64,000 bases of DNA from Anniella stebbinsi (taxonomy: Eukaryota > Chordata > Lepidosauria > Squamata > Anniellidae): the NCBI GenBank assembly GCA_029215795.1, contig JARDYH010000001.1:12733501-12797500 (forward strand). The letters are read 5' to 3'. Positions 33,971 to 45,567 of this stretch are shown piece after piece (positions within the stretch are counted from its first letter, which is position 1; each line of letters starts with the position of its first letter). The translations under genes were made by a program, and so were the position numbers. Under the pieces are notes generated by a model that was given only the letters and a program-made list of their open reading frames with translations, was not told the origin of the DNA and ran no database searches.

Positions 33971-34290
33971 TCGGGTGACCAGATAAAATCCAGGTCAGGA
34001 CTCATGTAACTTTAAGAGTTGTAGAGAAAAGGGAATTTCAGCCAGTGTCATTTGTATGCAATTAGTTCCTGGTGATATTCCCTCTTCATCACAACCGTTA
34101 AAGTTGCAGGGGCCCTGCCTTCTCTTGCATCTGGTCACTCTAGCATAGTGCCTGCACCTTTAACTGTTGTGATGAAGAGGGAATTTCACCAGGAACTAAT
34201 TGCATACACATGACACTGGCTGAGATTCCCTTTTCTCTACAACTGTTAAAGTTACATGAGCCCTGACCTGGATTTTATCTGGTCACCCTA
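33971..34290. mobile_element. hAT-like foldback MITE, copy A6 (right end of composite X)
   Basis: Starts TCGGGTGACCAGATAAAA, ends TTTTATCTGGTCACCCTA. Left flank GTTATAAT is the complement of the ATTATAAC TSD of A8, but the right flank is TCACCATT. The mismatch is explained if its outer end is also the end of the composite. Confidence 0.88.
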
Positions 34291-34298
34291 TCACCATT

Positions 34299-35092
34299 GC
34301 TAGTGTGCAATACCAGTGTGTCTAAAATAATGCTGCTGTGAAATGCCTCTCCATCCCACCCACTCCAATTTGCTGACTGGTTCGCAGGCTGCAAAGTTAG
34401 TTAGAATTTGTCAATTGTGGGAGCAGTGTCATTCATAGGGTGAAAGGATGCCATGAACTCACCAGCAGCAGCGGTAACCATGGTTATGTGACATTGCCAA
34501 ACAGGCAAGTCAGAGTGAGGGAAATGCTCCCTGTTCTCCCTTTGGAGCGTGGCGGGTTAAATATAATAATAATGAGATGCCAAATATATCACGATTGGGA
34601 AAGGGGAAAAGTCTCAGGTGCAGGGCTCAGAAAGAAACCTTGAAGAACTGTTGCCAATCCTTGAACTTCTTTGTGCATTTCTTCTGAGATACACTTTTTT
34701 TTGTATACACTTTTCCTGGCATTTACAAAATGTGTGCATATTTTTCAAGCAATTTTATATGCATTGCTGTGGATAATTTCCCTTAATATCCACTTTTTAA
34801 AATAATAATAATAATAATTTACATGCAAAATACTGAGGAGTGTGGATTTCAGTGTGCAAGTGTGTTCATGTCGCAGGTATGGTTGGGAGGTGTGGATGGA
34901 TGGACCCACCTCTGTCTGGTTTTAGCAGGCATTCGGAGAGCCACTGCCCCCTCTCGTTTCCCCACCCGGACCAGTCCATACTGGCAACCATCCTTCCCTT
35001 CAATGAGCCGTCATTTTGCATGAAACTGGTACTCAAGTTCTTCAGTAAATCAAATCTTACACAAATGGCGGCTGTAAAATAGCCATTTACCA
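34299..35092. other. Unassigned; short AAT repeat
   Basis: (AAT)n at 34800-34819. No coding or repeat evidence otherwise. Confidence 0.45.
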
Positions 35093-35203
35093 ACATTACA
35101 AGTCCCAGCATTCCTGACCATGGGCCATACTGACTTGCAATGATGGGAGTTGTAGTCCAACACCTTTGAAGGGCAACAGGTTGGGGAAGGGCTGCTCTAA
35201 ACA
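35093..35203 (+). repeat. Short interspersed repeat, 'gggagttgtagtcca' type
   Basis: Best copy in the window: CAAGTCCCAGCATTCCTGAC, ATGATGGGAGTTGTAGTCC, AGGTTGGGGAAGGGCTGCTC. Relatives at 7860, 14676, 30948 and 51432. Confidence 0.65.
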
Positions 35204-36545
35204 AAAAAAGAGAAGTAGGTGGCCCTAAGTTGTTCATCATCCGTTTTCCACATCCCCACAGTCACCTCTGCATATCATATTCTCCATCTTGTCCTCATGG
35301 TTTATCTGCTTTTGGGAGAATGAGAATTTCACTTGCACTTCCTGCCTCCTTAGGGAGGATGTGGTGTTAAGGCTTGTGAGCCTTAACTCCCAATTTCCCT
35401 GCTTTTGGGTGCTTGGTTGGAAACTGTAGAGCCTTAACCTTGTTTTTTGTAAACCATAGTTTTTTTGTTCAATGCATTTTGACTTTTTAGAATTTAGGGT
35501 GTGTGCGGACTGCACAATAGCCAGGAAGTCACTATGGGTGGGCCCAGGGAAGGGGTGTGGCCATTTAGAGTTGGCCCCTGGGCCTGAGGTTTTACACCGA
35601 GGGTCTAAATACACCTACGTCATGAAGTAGTGTCAAACAAGAGCTTTCAGCAATGTGTAATAATGAGGGTGCATGGTTTGATGGTGCAACTAAGAATACA
35701 CAAGCAGGTCCCTATGTTCATCTTGGAAATGTTAGAAGGCTGGGTGTTGTTGTTTTTAATCTGATTTTGGGTTTTTTACTAATAGTCCAAAAAACAGTTC
35801 CCTTACTGGTATTTGGCTTTCACAGATACCTTTAAAGGACATGTTGTTTTGGCGTGCTGACCCGATTTACACCTCTCGCATGCATACACTTTTTTTAAGA
35901 GGTCCTTTTGGAAGCCAACTTCTATTAGAGGTCAGCTGCTGACTGTCAGCAATAACGCTCAAAAAGAGTTTGCATGCTGCAGCTACCTTGTTTGCAGTGA
36001 TGGGACCACACATTTTAAATATTTGGCTTCAAGTCTGACCTCCCGAAGCGTTGAACGAAGCCTGCACTGGAAATTAGGCCAACTAAGCTTTTGCCAGAAC
36101 ACTCCAAGGCTCAGCATGAGATATTACTGAACAGTATGGAGTCCAGTCCATCTGTTATACATTTAGGACCCCAGTAAAATGACACTCGGGGAGAAACCAT
36201 TTGACAATCTTAACAGTCATTGCAGACACACACAGAGTTGTGCATGCAGACACACATAATACATTGCCCAAATGGTACAAAGAATCTTTATTTAGTTACT
36301 TATATAAAGCCCAGGGTCATTAATCAGTTCATAGAACAGATTAATCAACCACACCATTGGTTGATTAATTGATGGAAGCCAATTTTAACCAGGCAGCGCT
36401 TAATCAATGGGGCGGAGACTTAAAGGCACCTTTTTGTCTTATTTTTGCTGTGTTGCAATACGGAATGAAACAGATGCAAATTGAAGGTTTAGAGGGGCAG
36501 GAGAGGAGGTGGGGGAGTCCTAGAAGCATCTGAGAAAAAAATATT
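35204..36545. other. Unassigned; small hairpin
   Basis: 36341-36368 has 10-bp arms (TTAATCAACC / GGTTGATTAA) around an 8-base loop. No supportable exon or repeat terminus. Confidence 0.45.
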
Positions 36546-36649
36546 CTAGGCTAGATAGACCCAGGTGAGAGGCCGGAGAGAGGTAGAGGAGCTTTTAATG
36601 AAGGAACCATCTAGCTGCATTGTGAGAGCTAGAGAAACAACATAATCAG

Positions 36650-37020
36650 AAAAGTTGGGAGTGTGGGAGAGGGTCTTCTCGGTGGCTGCCCTGGGGCTTC
36701 CAGGGAACTGAGATTGGCTCCCTCCTTGGTGTGCTTCCAAAGGCACACAAAAATGTTCCTATTCTGGCAGACCTTTGGAGATTAATGTGAACCCCCCATC
36801 TATGGTTTAAGGCGTTTAATTTTTAATTTGAATATGTATTTTAAATGTTGGAATGTTTTAACATTGGAACCTATTTAATATATTTTTTTAACTTTTGTGT
36901 ATCTCTTATTTATAGCTTTTAACTGTATATGTTTTAATTTTGTAATGCTGCCTCAAAAGCCAGCATTGGGCAAAAGGCAGGACAGAAATAAAGATGATAA
37001 TAACGATAATAATAATAACT
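36650..37020 (+). mobile_element. L2-clade LINE 3' end with ATA tail
   Basis: GGGTCTTCTCGGTGGCTGCC… to …GGCAGACCTTTGGAGATTAATG corresponds to the end of L2-type ORF2, and the 3' UTR ends GACAGAAATAAAGATGATAA then an ATA/AAT microsatellite. Frame broken by stops and indels. Confidence 0.75.
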
Positions 37021-37500
37021 TGCAGCCACGTCAGTCTTTTACCTCAAAACTGCGCTTTTTCGCAGCGTGGCTTTACTGTTATTTATTTTGCTGCTCTGAG
37101 ATCACAACATTGTTTCTTTGCCCGACGATGGTGTCTTCAGTTTGGGTTATGCCCAGTGAGTGTTGCTAGGCGCGGATCCAAGCCCAATCATGATTTCTCT
37201 CCCGTCCAAGTGAGGGAATGCAGGACCGGGGGCAGGGGGCAGGCTCAATTTAGCCAAATGCCTGCTGATACTGCAGTTTTCCAGCCGGATAGCCCGCGCT
37301 CCCTCCTGCCATCCATATTTATCAGTTCCACTTCGCAGCAGTGACGCTGTGGTGTTTCGAAGGAAGTGGCTACGACACAGCATCGTATAGACACCCGCAG
37401 GGATGCTGACGTCAACTGCCACCCCTCCGCCTGTAGCTGGAAATCTCACAGTAGCTGAAAGGAAATGGATTTTCCCCAGTAACCATGTCTTGTTCTCTCT
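37021..37500. other. Unassigned sequence
   Basis: Moderately GC-rich at 37150-37440. No exon with splice sites or homology is visible; the 100-116-codon open frames on opposite strands overlap and neither is convincing. Confidence 0.4.
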
Positions 37501-37514
37501 CGTAATGTGAAGTA

Positions 37515-37516
37515 TT

Positions 37517-37551
<35 letters not shown>

Positions 37552-37680
37552 TTATTTCTTAGCCGCCTCTCCGTCTGGATCAAGGCGGGGAACAACAACA
37601 TGATAAAATACATAAAACTGATTAAAACATGACACATATTATTAAAACTGCATTAAAACATCCTAAAACATCCTTTTTTT
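37515..37680 (-). mobile_element. L2-type LINE 3' tail, minus strand
   Basis: (AAT)n at 37519-37551 is followed by sequence whose complement reads GTTCCCCGCCTTGATCCAGA, homologous to CCCTGCCTCGATCCGGAG in the L2 tail at 15842. Short, tail-only copy. Confidence 0.8.
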
Positions 37681-38572
37681 GGCATTGCTGGTTTGGCATT
37701 GCATAAACAATGAAGACCCATTGGCTTTACAACAGACTTGCTGCCTGGGGAGATAAAACTCCTAGAGCAAGGTTTGTTGATATGGATCAACACAGCTGCA
37801 TGGAATTTTTGTTTCTTCTCGGAGACTGTTACGAAGAGCACACTTCAAAGTTTCCCATTACACCATCGTCTGGTGTAGGACAAATCTCCCTCTTCCTTAC
37901 ATCTCTTTCGTTTCCTCCATTCCTTTGCTAAAACCACCCCGTGAGTCTCCTTTTTAGATGACTCCTGCCTTCTGTCCACTGCCAACCTGGCAGACACCAT
38001 CTTTGTTGCTTCTACTTGAAAGGCAGGGCTTCTTTCTCGCACGGACCCTTGCATAAACTTTCGCCTCAGCTGAAAAATGGAAATTTGATTTGGTCTTTAC
38101 CATCTTTCATGGCTAAAATACTCAGCAATCTGTTTAAGTACAGTAAAACTGCTGCTTATTAGCTTTGCAATCAGCAGGAGATGTTGTAGGGTGACTTGAA
38201 TTATACATCAAGAGGGACTGCATATTTTTGCACCTGTGGAGGAATGTTATTAAAATTAATATTGCTCACCATGCAAACGTATCTGCCCATTATCATGGCA
38301 CCTCATGCTTCAGGATGTATTGTTTTTCAGTCTGACTTTACAATGCGTTTTGACCTTCAGTACAAGCCTTTTTCTGCCTGAACAGGATGGAGAGGGGACT
38401 TGTTCTGAGGGTTAGTTCATAATCACTGAGTTTGGAATTTAAGAAACACAAATTCAAGGCTCATTCAGCAAAGAACAGCACATGGGGCATTTTCTGTGTG
38501 AGAATCTCTCAACAATGCATGTTCATAAACTCAGAAATTTCATTCGGTGAAGAAATCATAACTAGAGTGGTG
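37681..38572. other. Unassigned sequence
   Basis: No recognisable feature. Confidence 0.45.
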
Positions 38573-38580
38573 CTCAAATG

Positions 38581-38896
38581 TAGGGTGACCATATGAAAAG
38601 GAGGACAGGGCTCCTGTATCTTTAACAGTTGCAAAGGACAGGGAATTTCAGCCGGTGTCATTCGTATGCGTACAGAACCTGGTGAAATTCCCTCTTCATC
38701 ACAACAGTTAAAGCTGCAGGAGCCCTGTCCTCTTGACCATGTACAAAAGTGGGCAGGGCTTCTGCAGCTTTAACTTTGTGATGATGAGGAAATTTCACCA
38801 GGTTCTGCATATATACAAATGACGCCTGCTGAAATTCCATTTTCTATGAAACTAAAGATACAGGATCCCTGTCCTCCTTGTCATATGGTCAGCCTA
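38581..38896. mobile_element. hAT-like foldback MITE, copy A7
   Basis: Ends TAGGGTGACCATATGAAAAG and TGTCATATGGTCAGCCTA, bounded by TCAAATG directly on both sides (7 bp visible, an eighth probably mutated). Structure as in A5. Confidence 0.9.
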
Positions 38897-39152
38897 TCAA
38901 ATGTCCTCTTGAAAATCCACCCTATTTGCTGTCCATTGTCTGGGGTAACAATATCACCAGATTTCTCCTGGGGGAGGAGAAGTTCTCAATGCTTTTTCAT
39001 AGGTAGGGCTCACCGTTGGCAGGAACTCTCCCACAGCCTCTTTCTTTTTCCCCCCCCTAAGGGTTTCAGAGTTTTTCTGTACTACCACTCCCAGTGGCAA
39101 CTAGCAACAACTGTGTTGGCAGGCTGGTCCCCATTTTGCATTCACCACAATA
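38897..39152. other. Unassigned short spacer
   Basis: Sequence between hAT copy A7 and MITE B4; no feature. Confidence 0.45.
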
Positions 39153-39155
39153 CAG

Positions 39156-39286
39156 GGCCAGATCTACACCAAGCAGGACAGAACGCTTTGAAAATGATTT
39201 GAAAACTGTATATGGAGTGTGTCATGGGCACCAATAGTATTCATTACCATTATAAACCATTTTAAAGCAGTAGAGTAGATCCTGCC
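39156..39286. mobile_element. Harbinger-like MITE, copy B4
   Basis: GGCCAGATCTACACCAAGC to TAGAGTAGATCCTGCC, flanked by CAG (39153-39155, 39287-39289). A short B'-type with a diverged centre (GTCATGGGCACCAATAG). Confidence 0.85.
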
Positions 39287-39464
39287 CAGGTGTAAGAGTG
39301 TCTAGCTCCAGGAAAGAGGAGGAGCTATGCTGAGCCAAATCTGGCCTCCATTTTCTTCCCCCTTGTACCAGGCTTTCATGGTTCTGCCTCATTCTCTGAG
39401 TGTTTTCTCATTCATTTTTGTGTTTGTTTTGAGCTTACGTAATCACTGAAAGTCGGCCCAACAC

Positions 39465-39496
39465 CAGTGTTGTGTGTGTGTGTGTGTGTGTGTGTC
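39465..39496. repeat. (GT)n microsatellite
   Basis: About 14 GT units. Confidence 0.95.
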
Positions 39497-39769
39497 TCCA
39501 TTGTTCTACAGCCTCCTAGGCTGCCTGCGGTCCCCATTCTAAAACATGTAGAAAGCCAAGGAGGTTGCAGGCTGCCAAGGGAATGACTATACAATGGAAA
39601 ACAGGACAGCTGGAAAGCCCAAGCAATCCAAACTCATCCCATGAGAATGTATCCAAACTTGTCTTCACTGTTGGGTTTCCTTTTGAAAGCCATTTCTTTT
39701 TCTACCAAATTGAACAAGGTGTATCAAAGAAACAGTGGGAGAAATGATGTGCATGGCACTAATTATAAC

Positions 39770-40089
39770 TAGGCTGACCAGATGAAATCCAGGTCAGGGC
39801 TCATGTAACTTTAACAGTTGTAGAGAAAAGGGGATTTCAGCCAGTGTCATTTGTATGCAATTAGTTCCTGGTGAAATTCCCTCTTCAGCACAACAGTTAA
39901 AGTTGCAGGCACTATGCTAGAGTGACCAGATGCAAGAGAAGGCAGGGCCCCTGCAACTTTAACAGTTGTGATGAAGAGGGAATATCACCAGGAACTAATT
40001 GCATACAAATGACACTGGCTGAAATTCCCTTTTCTCTACAACTCTTAAAGTTACATGAGCCCTGACCTGGATTTTATCTGGCCACCCGA
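39770..40089. mobile_element. hAT-like foldback MITE, copy A8
   Basis: TAGGCTGACCAGATGAAA to TTTTATCTGGCCACCCGA with a perfect 8-bp TSD ATTATAAC (39762-39769, 40090-40097). This and the following 169 bp are duplicated in reverse within composite X at 32.7-34.3 kb. Confidence 0.93.
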
Positions 40090-40258
40090 ATTATAACCCC
40101 TGTAAGCAGGATTTCACTTGGATGAGTCTTCTAACACCATCTTTGGGGGTAAGAGTGGGATTGGGAGGAGAAATATGAATTCATTGAAGGATTAATAATG
40201 AATTACATGGGCGGAAAAGATTATGTTGGAATTAAGGATGTTGGAGGAACCTGTCCAG
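40090..40258. other. Apparent donor sequence of composite X
   Basis: From ATTATAACCCCTGTAAGC to GAGGAACCTGTCCAG this is about 90% identical, inverted, to 33862-33970 plus 32859-32917. It lacks the nested GC-rich hAT insertion. It looks like ordinary host DNA that flanked copy A8. Confidence 0.75.
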
Positions 40259-41154
40259 GGGGTAAAACACACCACGCTTTCATGAGCTTGGCCCCCTGGA
40301 CTTTGGCTCATTCCCCGCGAGCTGCCCTGACCGGATCTGCATTGAGTCATGCTAGTGTGCAAGTGTTCTGTGCTTTTTTAAAAAATAATTGCATGAATAT
40401 AAATTCGTAATTTGGCAAATTTCTATTCATATACATCTTTATTTACACATTTTTTAAAAAAATGCTCCAGGATTTCAGGGGGAAAATACAGCTCAGGTCA
40501 CAAATGCAAGCTGAGTCAGGGATACCATGGTTATCTCCAAGAGAGTTGGAGTTTCCAGTGACGGATGTGCCTATTTGAAGTTGATTGGGTTTTGTTTGTT
40601 TGTTTATTTATTTTAACCCACATATGTTAGGGGTGTACAAGAATTCCATTCCTGTTCACAAATTATGTCATTGTGCCCTGTACGCAGCCCCTGACATGAA
40701 CACAAGCAGACACATAATTTTTGGAAAATTGTCGTGATCTCCAGAGCATGCCTTCCTGTTTGAAAGTACACGCTTGCACAATTGGCAGTTCCACAAAATG
40801 TGCATCCCCCAAAAATGTATTTTCATGCTTTAGCTATGAGGGGAAATACACATTTGGGGTAAGTGCTTGGAAAAATGTGCATTTCCCTTTTTGAAAATGT
40901 GCTCTTTTCCTTTTGGGAGTGGGAAAGAAAAAAGATGTTCAGCTTCAGGAGTAAGAACAAAGCGAAAAGACTACCAAGGTGGAAAACAGAGAACCTCCAA
41001 CAAGCTCCATCATCATTCTTTCGCTCATCCCTAATATCTGTGTGATCAGTTCTGTACCACATTCTACTCTAATGAAATCTGCTGGATAGCCTTCGAGGGC
41101 AACATGGAATCCATCATTAAACGTGCTTTCTCTTAGGCAGCAGAAATGACATTC
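40259..41154. other. Unassigned sequence
   Basis: No feature supported. Old repeat relics may exist (GGGTGTACAAGAATTCC at 40630), but no second copy here confirms them. Confidence 0.4.
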
Positions 41155-41196
41155 ATCCATCTGTCCATCCGTCCGTCCGTCCATCCATCCATCACT
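41155..41196. repeat. (CCAT/CCGT)n tetranucleotide repeat
   Basis: About ten TCCA/TCCG units; the variant CCG units are interspersed. Confidence 0.95.
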
Positions 41197-42270
41197 GTGC
41201 TATTCTGACAGCTGCTTCTTCAAGCTACTTTCCAGCTTTCCGTGGGGCCAGTCTGTCTGCCTTTGCAGCGTGTGATTAATTTCTAAAATATTGTGTTTTC
41301 TATCCTCTACTTCGGGCATCAAGACTAGATCTTTGACAACTGAATTAATTTAGTGTTGTGTGTGCACTTCATCTTCCATAGAAAGAGCTTCCTCAGTCCT
41401 TTCATTTATTTTGTTGACCTTTACGACAATCAAGGCAGAAATATTTCGTATGTGTGCACAATCGCGGAGTTCTGGCCTAGATCGAAATTGCAGTAGAAGT
41501 GATGAAGAGCTTCTACAGGCAATGCTGTCAATGGTCAAGAGTGAGACGGTCTTTTATGTCTTTGTCACAGATGTGTGTGTATAACACCAAGTAACTGATG
41601 TGGCAATAAACAGCTAATTCTTTATGGAAACAAACTGGGCCAGTAAGTATTAATAAAAATAAAAGAAGCATTTTATTTTAGCTTTTGCTCGTCCCAAAAT
41701 GAAATTAAACCATACTTATATATTTTTTGTTCTTATTGGATATTTGTTTTGCATAGTAAATCCAACATATTATCAAATAAAAGCAAAGCCTGTTATTTAG
41801 TTTAGCCTGTCATGTTCTTATATGCTTGGCATCCATATAAAATCACATTATTCATAAGCTGAGCATTTATGCAGTGAGGGAAGCAGGTGCAACGGCTTTT
41901 GCTGACATTTCTATAACGCGCCGCGTGCGCATTGCTTATGCCATCATTAATCCTGCTGTAGTTTAGGATTATGATATAGAATTAGCATACTGTCTTGAGA
42001 GTTATCTGCCTCAAGTGTTAGATGGCATTTAAAGTAGGTGACAGGAGGACATATATTGTACAGACTGCATTTATTATCTTATTCCACCCTGCTCCGACTC
42101 GAAGGTGATACTGTTCCCTCCACATCATCCAGAGTATGAAACTTCTGAACTGCAACCTATTAAGGATCTCGGGTTTAGACCTGTCTTCAAAACATGTCTC
42201 CTTGCTTTCCACAAGCAAAGTCAACCCTTGAAAACTCTATTTTAACACAGGGGGGCACAGTTCTATTTTA
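41197..42270. other. Unassigned; strongest conserved-noncoding candidate at 41590-42010
   Basis: 41590-42010 is complex AT-rich sequence with many TTAT/TAAT words, no repeats, and a CpG-dense block (AACGCGCCGCGTGCGC, 41916-41931). It has no open frame on either strand of useful length. Conservation cannot be tested here. Confidence 0.35.
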
Positions 42271-42274
42271 ACAC

Positions 42275-42405
42275 AGGGAGTAAGGATACACATGCACACA
42301 GGCAGGCACAAATTCATGCACATGTGCTTGTTCATACGCACGTGCACACACCTGCACACCAAAGAACACACACAAACACACATACAAGCATACACACACA
42401 CACAC
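42275..42405. repeat. AC-rich degenerate microsatellite
   Basis: Imperfect ACAC/GCAC array over 130 bases, longest pure run about six units at the end. Confidence 0.85.
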
Positions 42406-42829
42406 CATTGAGCCAAAAAAGGGCAGGATTTCCCTAGATGTAGTTAAGTTTTGCATCAGATATAATTTCAACAGCATTCTGGAGAAAGGGGCCCTCTTTT
42501 TTCTCTCTTGATGAAGGAGACGTAAGTTGAGTGATTGAGTAATGAAATGCTTGGGTTTCTTCAGGTTCCACATCATTTGTAGTGCTAAAGGTTTCCCACT
42601 CCTTTGAAGAGCAAAACTGCAGGGAGCTCAATTTTCCTCCATTTTTTTTTTGGGGGGGGGTAGTTTTACTGTCGTTTAAGGGCTTACTTCAGTCCTACCA
42701 GCGGTATGCCTCTGTTTACTTATGACCTTTCAATTCATACTACAAAAACATAATTATTTAGTCCGTCATTGCTCTAAGAAACTTTCCTCTCTCTACCCTG
42801 TTTCAAATTCAGGGTATAATCCATAATAC

Positions 42830-43476
42830 ACCACTCTAGCCTTCTTCCAGGTCATCCGATGAAGCTGATTGGTGGAAGATTCAGGACAGATCAATGGAAG
42901 GCCTTCTTCACACAGCATATCGTGAAATTATGAATTCACTACCACAAGATGTAGTGACGGCCGCCAATTTGGATGGCTTTAAAAGGGGGTTGGATAAATT
43001 CCTGGAGGAGAAGGCTATCAATGGCTACTAGCTCTGATGGTGATGTGCTACCTCCAGTACCCAAGGCAGGAAGCCTGTGTGCACCAGTTGCTGGGGAACA
43101 TGGGTGGGAGGGTGCTGTTGAACCATGTCCTGTTTCATTTGTCCCTGGTTGAGAGCTGGTTGGCCACTGTGTGAATAGAGTGCTGGGCCCAATCTACACC
43201 AAGCAGGACATAGCACTATGAAAGTGGTATGAAAGTGATATATAAAAGGTAGGAGCCACATTACTGCTTTATAGTGGTATTGAAGTGCACTGATAACTGT
43301 TGGGGCCCATAGACAGACACCATATACTACTTTCATACTGCTATATTCTGCTTTGTGTGGCTCCTGCCTTTTGTATACCACTTTCATACTGCTTTCATAG
43401 TGCTATTTCTTGCTTGGTATTGATCTGACCCTGGACTAGATGTACCCTTGGTCTGATCTAACATGGCATGCCCTTA
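42830..43476 (+). mobile_element. CR1/L3-like LINE fragment, split by MITE B6
   Basis: The plus strand runs from ATGAAGCTGATTGGTGGAAG through GGATAAATTCCTGGAGGAG and TTGCTGGGGAACATGGGTGG to GTGCTG (43185), then resumes after MITE B6 as GACTAGATGTACCCTTGGTC (43434). Sense orientation. Related to 24428, 47832 and 50270 (minus strand). Confidence 0.85.
43186..43430. mobile_element. Harbinger-like MITE, copy B6, nested in a LINE
   Basis: GGCCCAATCTACACCAAGC to TTGATCTGACC, flanked by CTG (43183-43185, 43431-43433). Removing the element and one CTG restores the LINE phrase GTGCTGGACTAGATG, so the TSD length is independently confirmed. The arms contain TATATAAAAGG-type motifs. Confidence 0.93.
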
Positions 43477-43596
43477 AGTTCGCTGTTGTTGCTATTAAAA
43501 GTTCTCAAGGTGCACCACACAACGTACCTTGGAAAAATCTTCTGAGAAATACTGTTTACTGCAAACTACTGTTCCCATAATGTGTGTGTGTGGGGA

Positions 43597-43599
43597 GGG

Positions 43600-43648
<49 letters not shown>
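43597..43648. repeat. (GA)n microsatellite
   Basis: About 24 GA units after a GT/G-rich lead. Confidence 0.97.
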
Positions 43649-43649
<1 letters not shown>

Positions 43650-43784
43650 TCTCTACATGATGCTCTGCTAGGAGCTCAGTGATGCTCCTTTGAATAATAT
43701 TCACTACAATGAACTCTTTTAGAAATGGAGGGGGAACACCGGCAGACCATTTAGCTTGGCTTCAAGTCCTTTCCTTGACTGAGG

Positions 43785-43882
43785 CTGCTGTCCTATGCAT
43801 GCTCACCTGAGAATAGGTTTTCTTGAACTCAGTTGGACTTAGTACTTAGTAGACATGCATGGGATTATGCTGTATAATTATT
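43785..43882 (+). repeat. SINE-like repeat, 'actcagttggacttagta' type
   Basis: GCTGTCCTATGCATGCTCAC, TTGAACTCAGTTGGACTTAG, TAGACATGCATGGGATTATG. Same family as 31942 and 50120. Confidence 0.65.
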
Positions 43883-45567
43883 AAAAAGGGAGTCATTCTG
43901 AAGCCTTGAGTTTGATATGGCTAGACATGATCTCCCCCACTACTCCAGTACCATGTGAATAGATTGATAGGTAGACAAAATGGCTTCAGATGTTTCTACC
44001 ACCATTAATTCCTGAACTGTAATGTTCCAGAAGGGTTTCTTTCTAAAGGGCCAACATGTCCCTCTGACACTGCTGTAAGGCAGAGAGTATAGATCCTAGC
44101 TGTGACAGACATTTCCCTCCCTTTTTTTGCCACTAGCTTTAAGGTTTCATGCTGTGATACTGACAGCTTTCAAGTTCAACCAGGTCAGACGTTGGTGCTT
44201 CAGGCTCTAAAGAGAACTCCGTTGTTTCAGGAAGTAGGGTTGAGTTCCAATAGCTGGTGGCCCGTCATGATTCGGATCATTACATTAGAAGGCCACACTG
44301 CACAGATGGTTGTAGAAAAAAGTCTGGACAACTGAATCGTTTTTTCATGCTTGGTCTCAACCACAGGGTGACTTTAACGAGAAAGGGGAACCCAAAAAAA
44401 TCAGCCAGGGATGATCCTCTAAACTAATACAAGTTTCTGTCACCATGTTCCAATTGAAATGTTTGATTTAGAAAGCTGCAAAGCTTGAAATGCCAGTTTT
44501 GACTTTCCTAATTTTCTTTACTGAGGGAGGAAGTACAATCTATCACCATCATCCTCTTAAAGAAATTGAAGTATGAGAAAGTCCTTTCCTCTCAGTCTAC
44601 TTTGGATTTCAAAATTATCATACAATTGCAGCATAAGTGGCTGTGGTTTATCATCAAGTTGCAAAACTCATCAGCGGGACTGAAGGGTGAGTGTGTATGG
44701 CAAAAATAAAATAATATGAAAAAACAAATCTGTCACAATGGACGTGAATCATCTCACAAAACAGCAGTAAGAATCCAGCCCAACATTAAAAGGGGGGGGA
44801 CTGTTGCTCTATCTTTTTGCCCTGTCCTATTTGCCTTTGACCCAGCCCATCACTAGGATGTTTCCCATGAGAGCCCCACCCCCACAAAAAAAAGGTTCAA
44901 TTCTCCCCTTGGACTGAAAGAAATTCAAAACGCCTGGCCTAGTTAATCCAGAGGTTACCAAGAATATCTCCACAACCACCCATTCTAGGCCATTACCACT
45001 GTACTTTCTGTGCTTTTCCCATTCTACTCTTGTCCTGTATAACTCAATTGCACAGAGTCCATAAGGCACAAGCTTTGAGTTAGCTTGGGTTCTTTCTGTT
45101 TTAGCTTGTTTGTTTTTCCATGCGGATGACCCACACAGAAAACAGCTTTTTCACCAGCAACTATAACTGCTGAGTGATTAACATCGAAACTGGCCTGCAG
45201 AATTTTAAGCAGAATGGAGAGGCTTATGGGAATAAGCGGAAACGCCAGCCAAAAGAATGTTTCAGTGTAGGAAATAACAGAGATAATTTCAATTGTGTGA
45301 GTAGAGAGAAATGAGTGAATTCTTGAGACACTGTTCAGTTAAAAAAAGCTTTAGGAAGCATAACAGCTTTAATCTGGTAAGACGTTTGCACTATATTTTT
45401 TCCATTTGTTCTGGTCTCAGTCTGTGGAATATCCTCATACCATAGTTGTGGCAGGTGAACAGTTTGGTTGGTGCATGAATGAAAGACATTTACATAACAC
45501 TCATTGTCACGTGGATGGCACAGATAGAAGTGCACATCCAAGTAGTAACATGTAAACCAGAAAGGTT
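43883..45567. other. Unassigned sequence
   Basis: No recognised gene or repeat with readable ends. G run at 44792-44799. Confidence 0.45.

Larger units (their letters stand above)
32658..34290. mobile_element. Composite hAT unit (X) carrying captured host DNA
   Basis: Outer ends TAGGCTGACCAGATAAAA (32658) and TTTTATCTGGTCACCCTA (34290) are flanked by TCAACATT and TCACCATT (7 of 8), suggesting the whole 1.6 kb moved as one hAT unit. Inside, in order: a 22-bp hAT end, a GC-rich segment starting GGCTGGATCTACACG, about 168 bp homologous (inverted) to 40090-40258, a nested hAT element (32918-33853), then family A copy A6. The host-like segment next to A6 still carries one TSD copy (GTTATAAT, the complement of ATTATAAC) that flanks copy A8 at the 40-kb locus on both sides. 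Confidence 0.72.

Noticed and set aside
40081..40270. Reading the duplicated 40-kb sequence as an ordinary segmental duplication
   Set aside because: The homologous block ends exactly at a hAT copy on one side, and the other copy is bounded by hAT ends with matching 8-bp flanks, which a simple duplication would not create.
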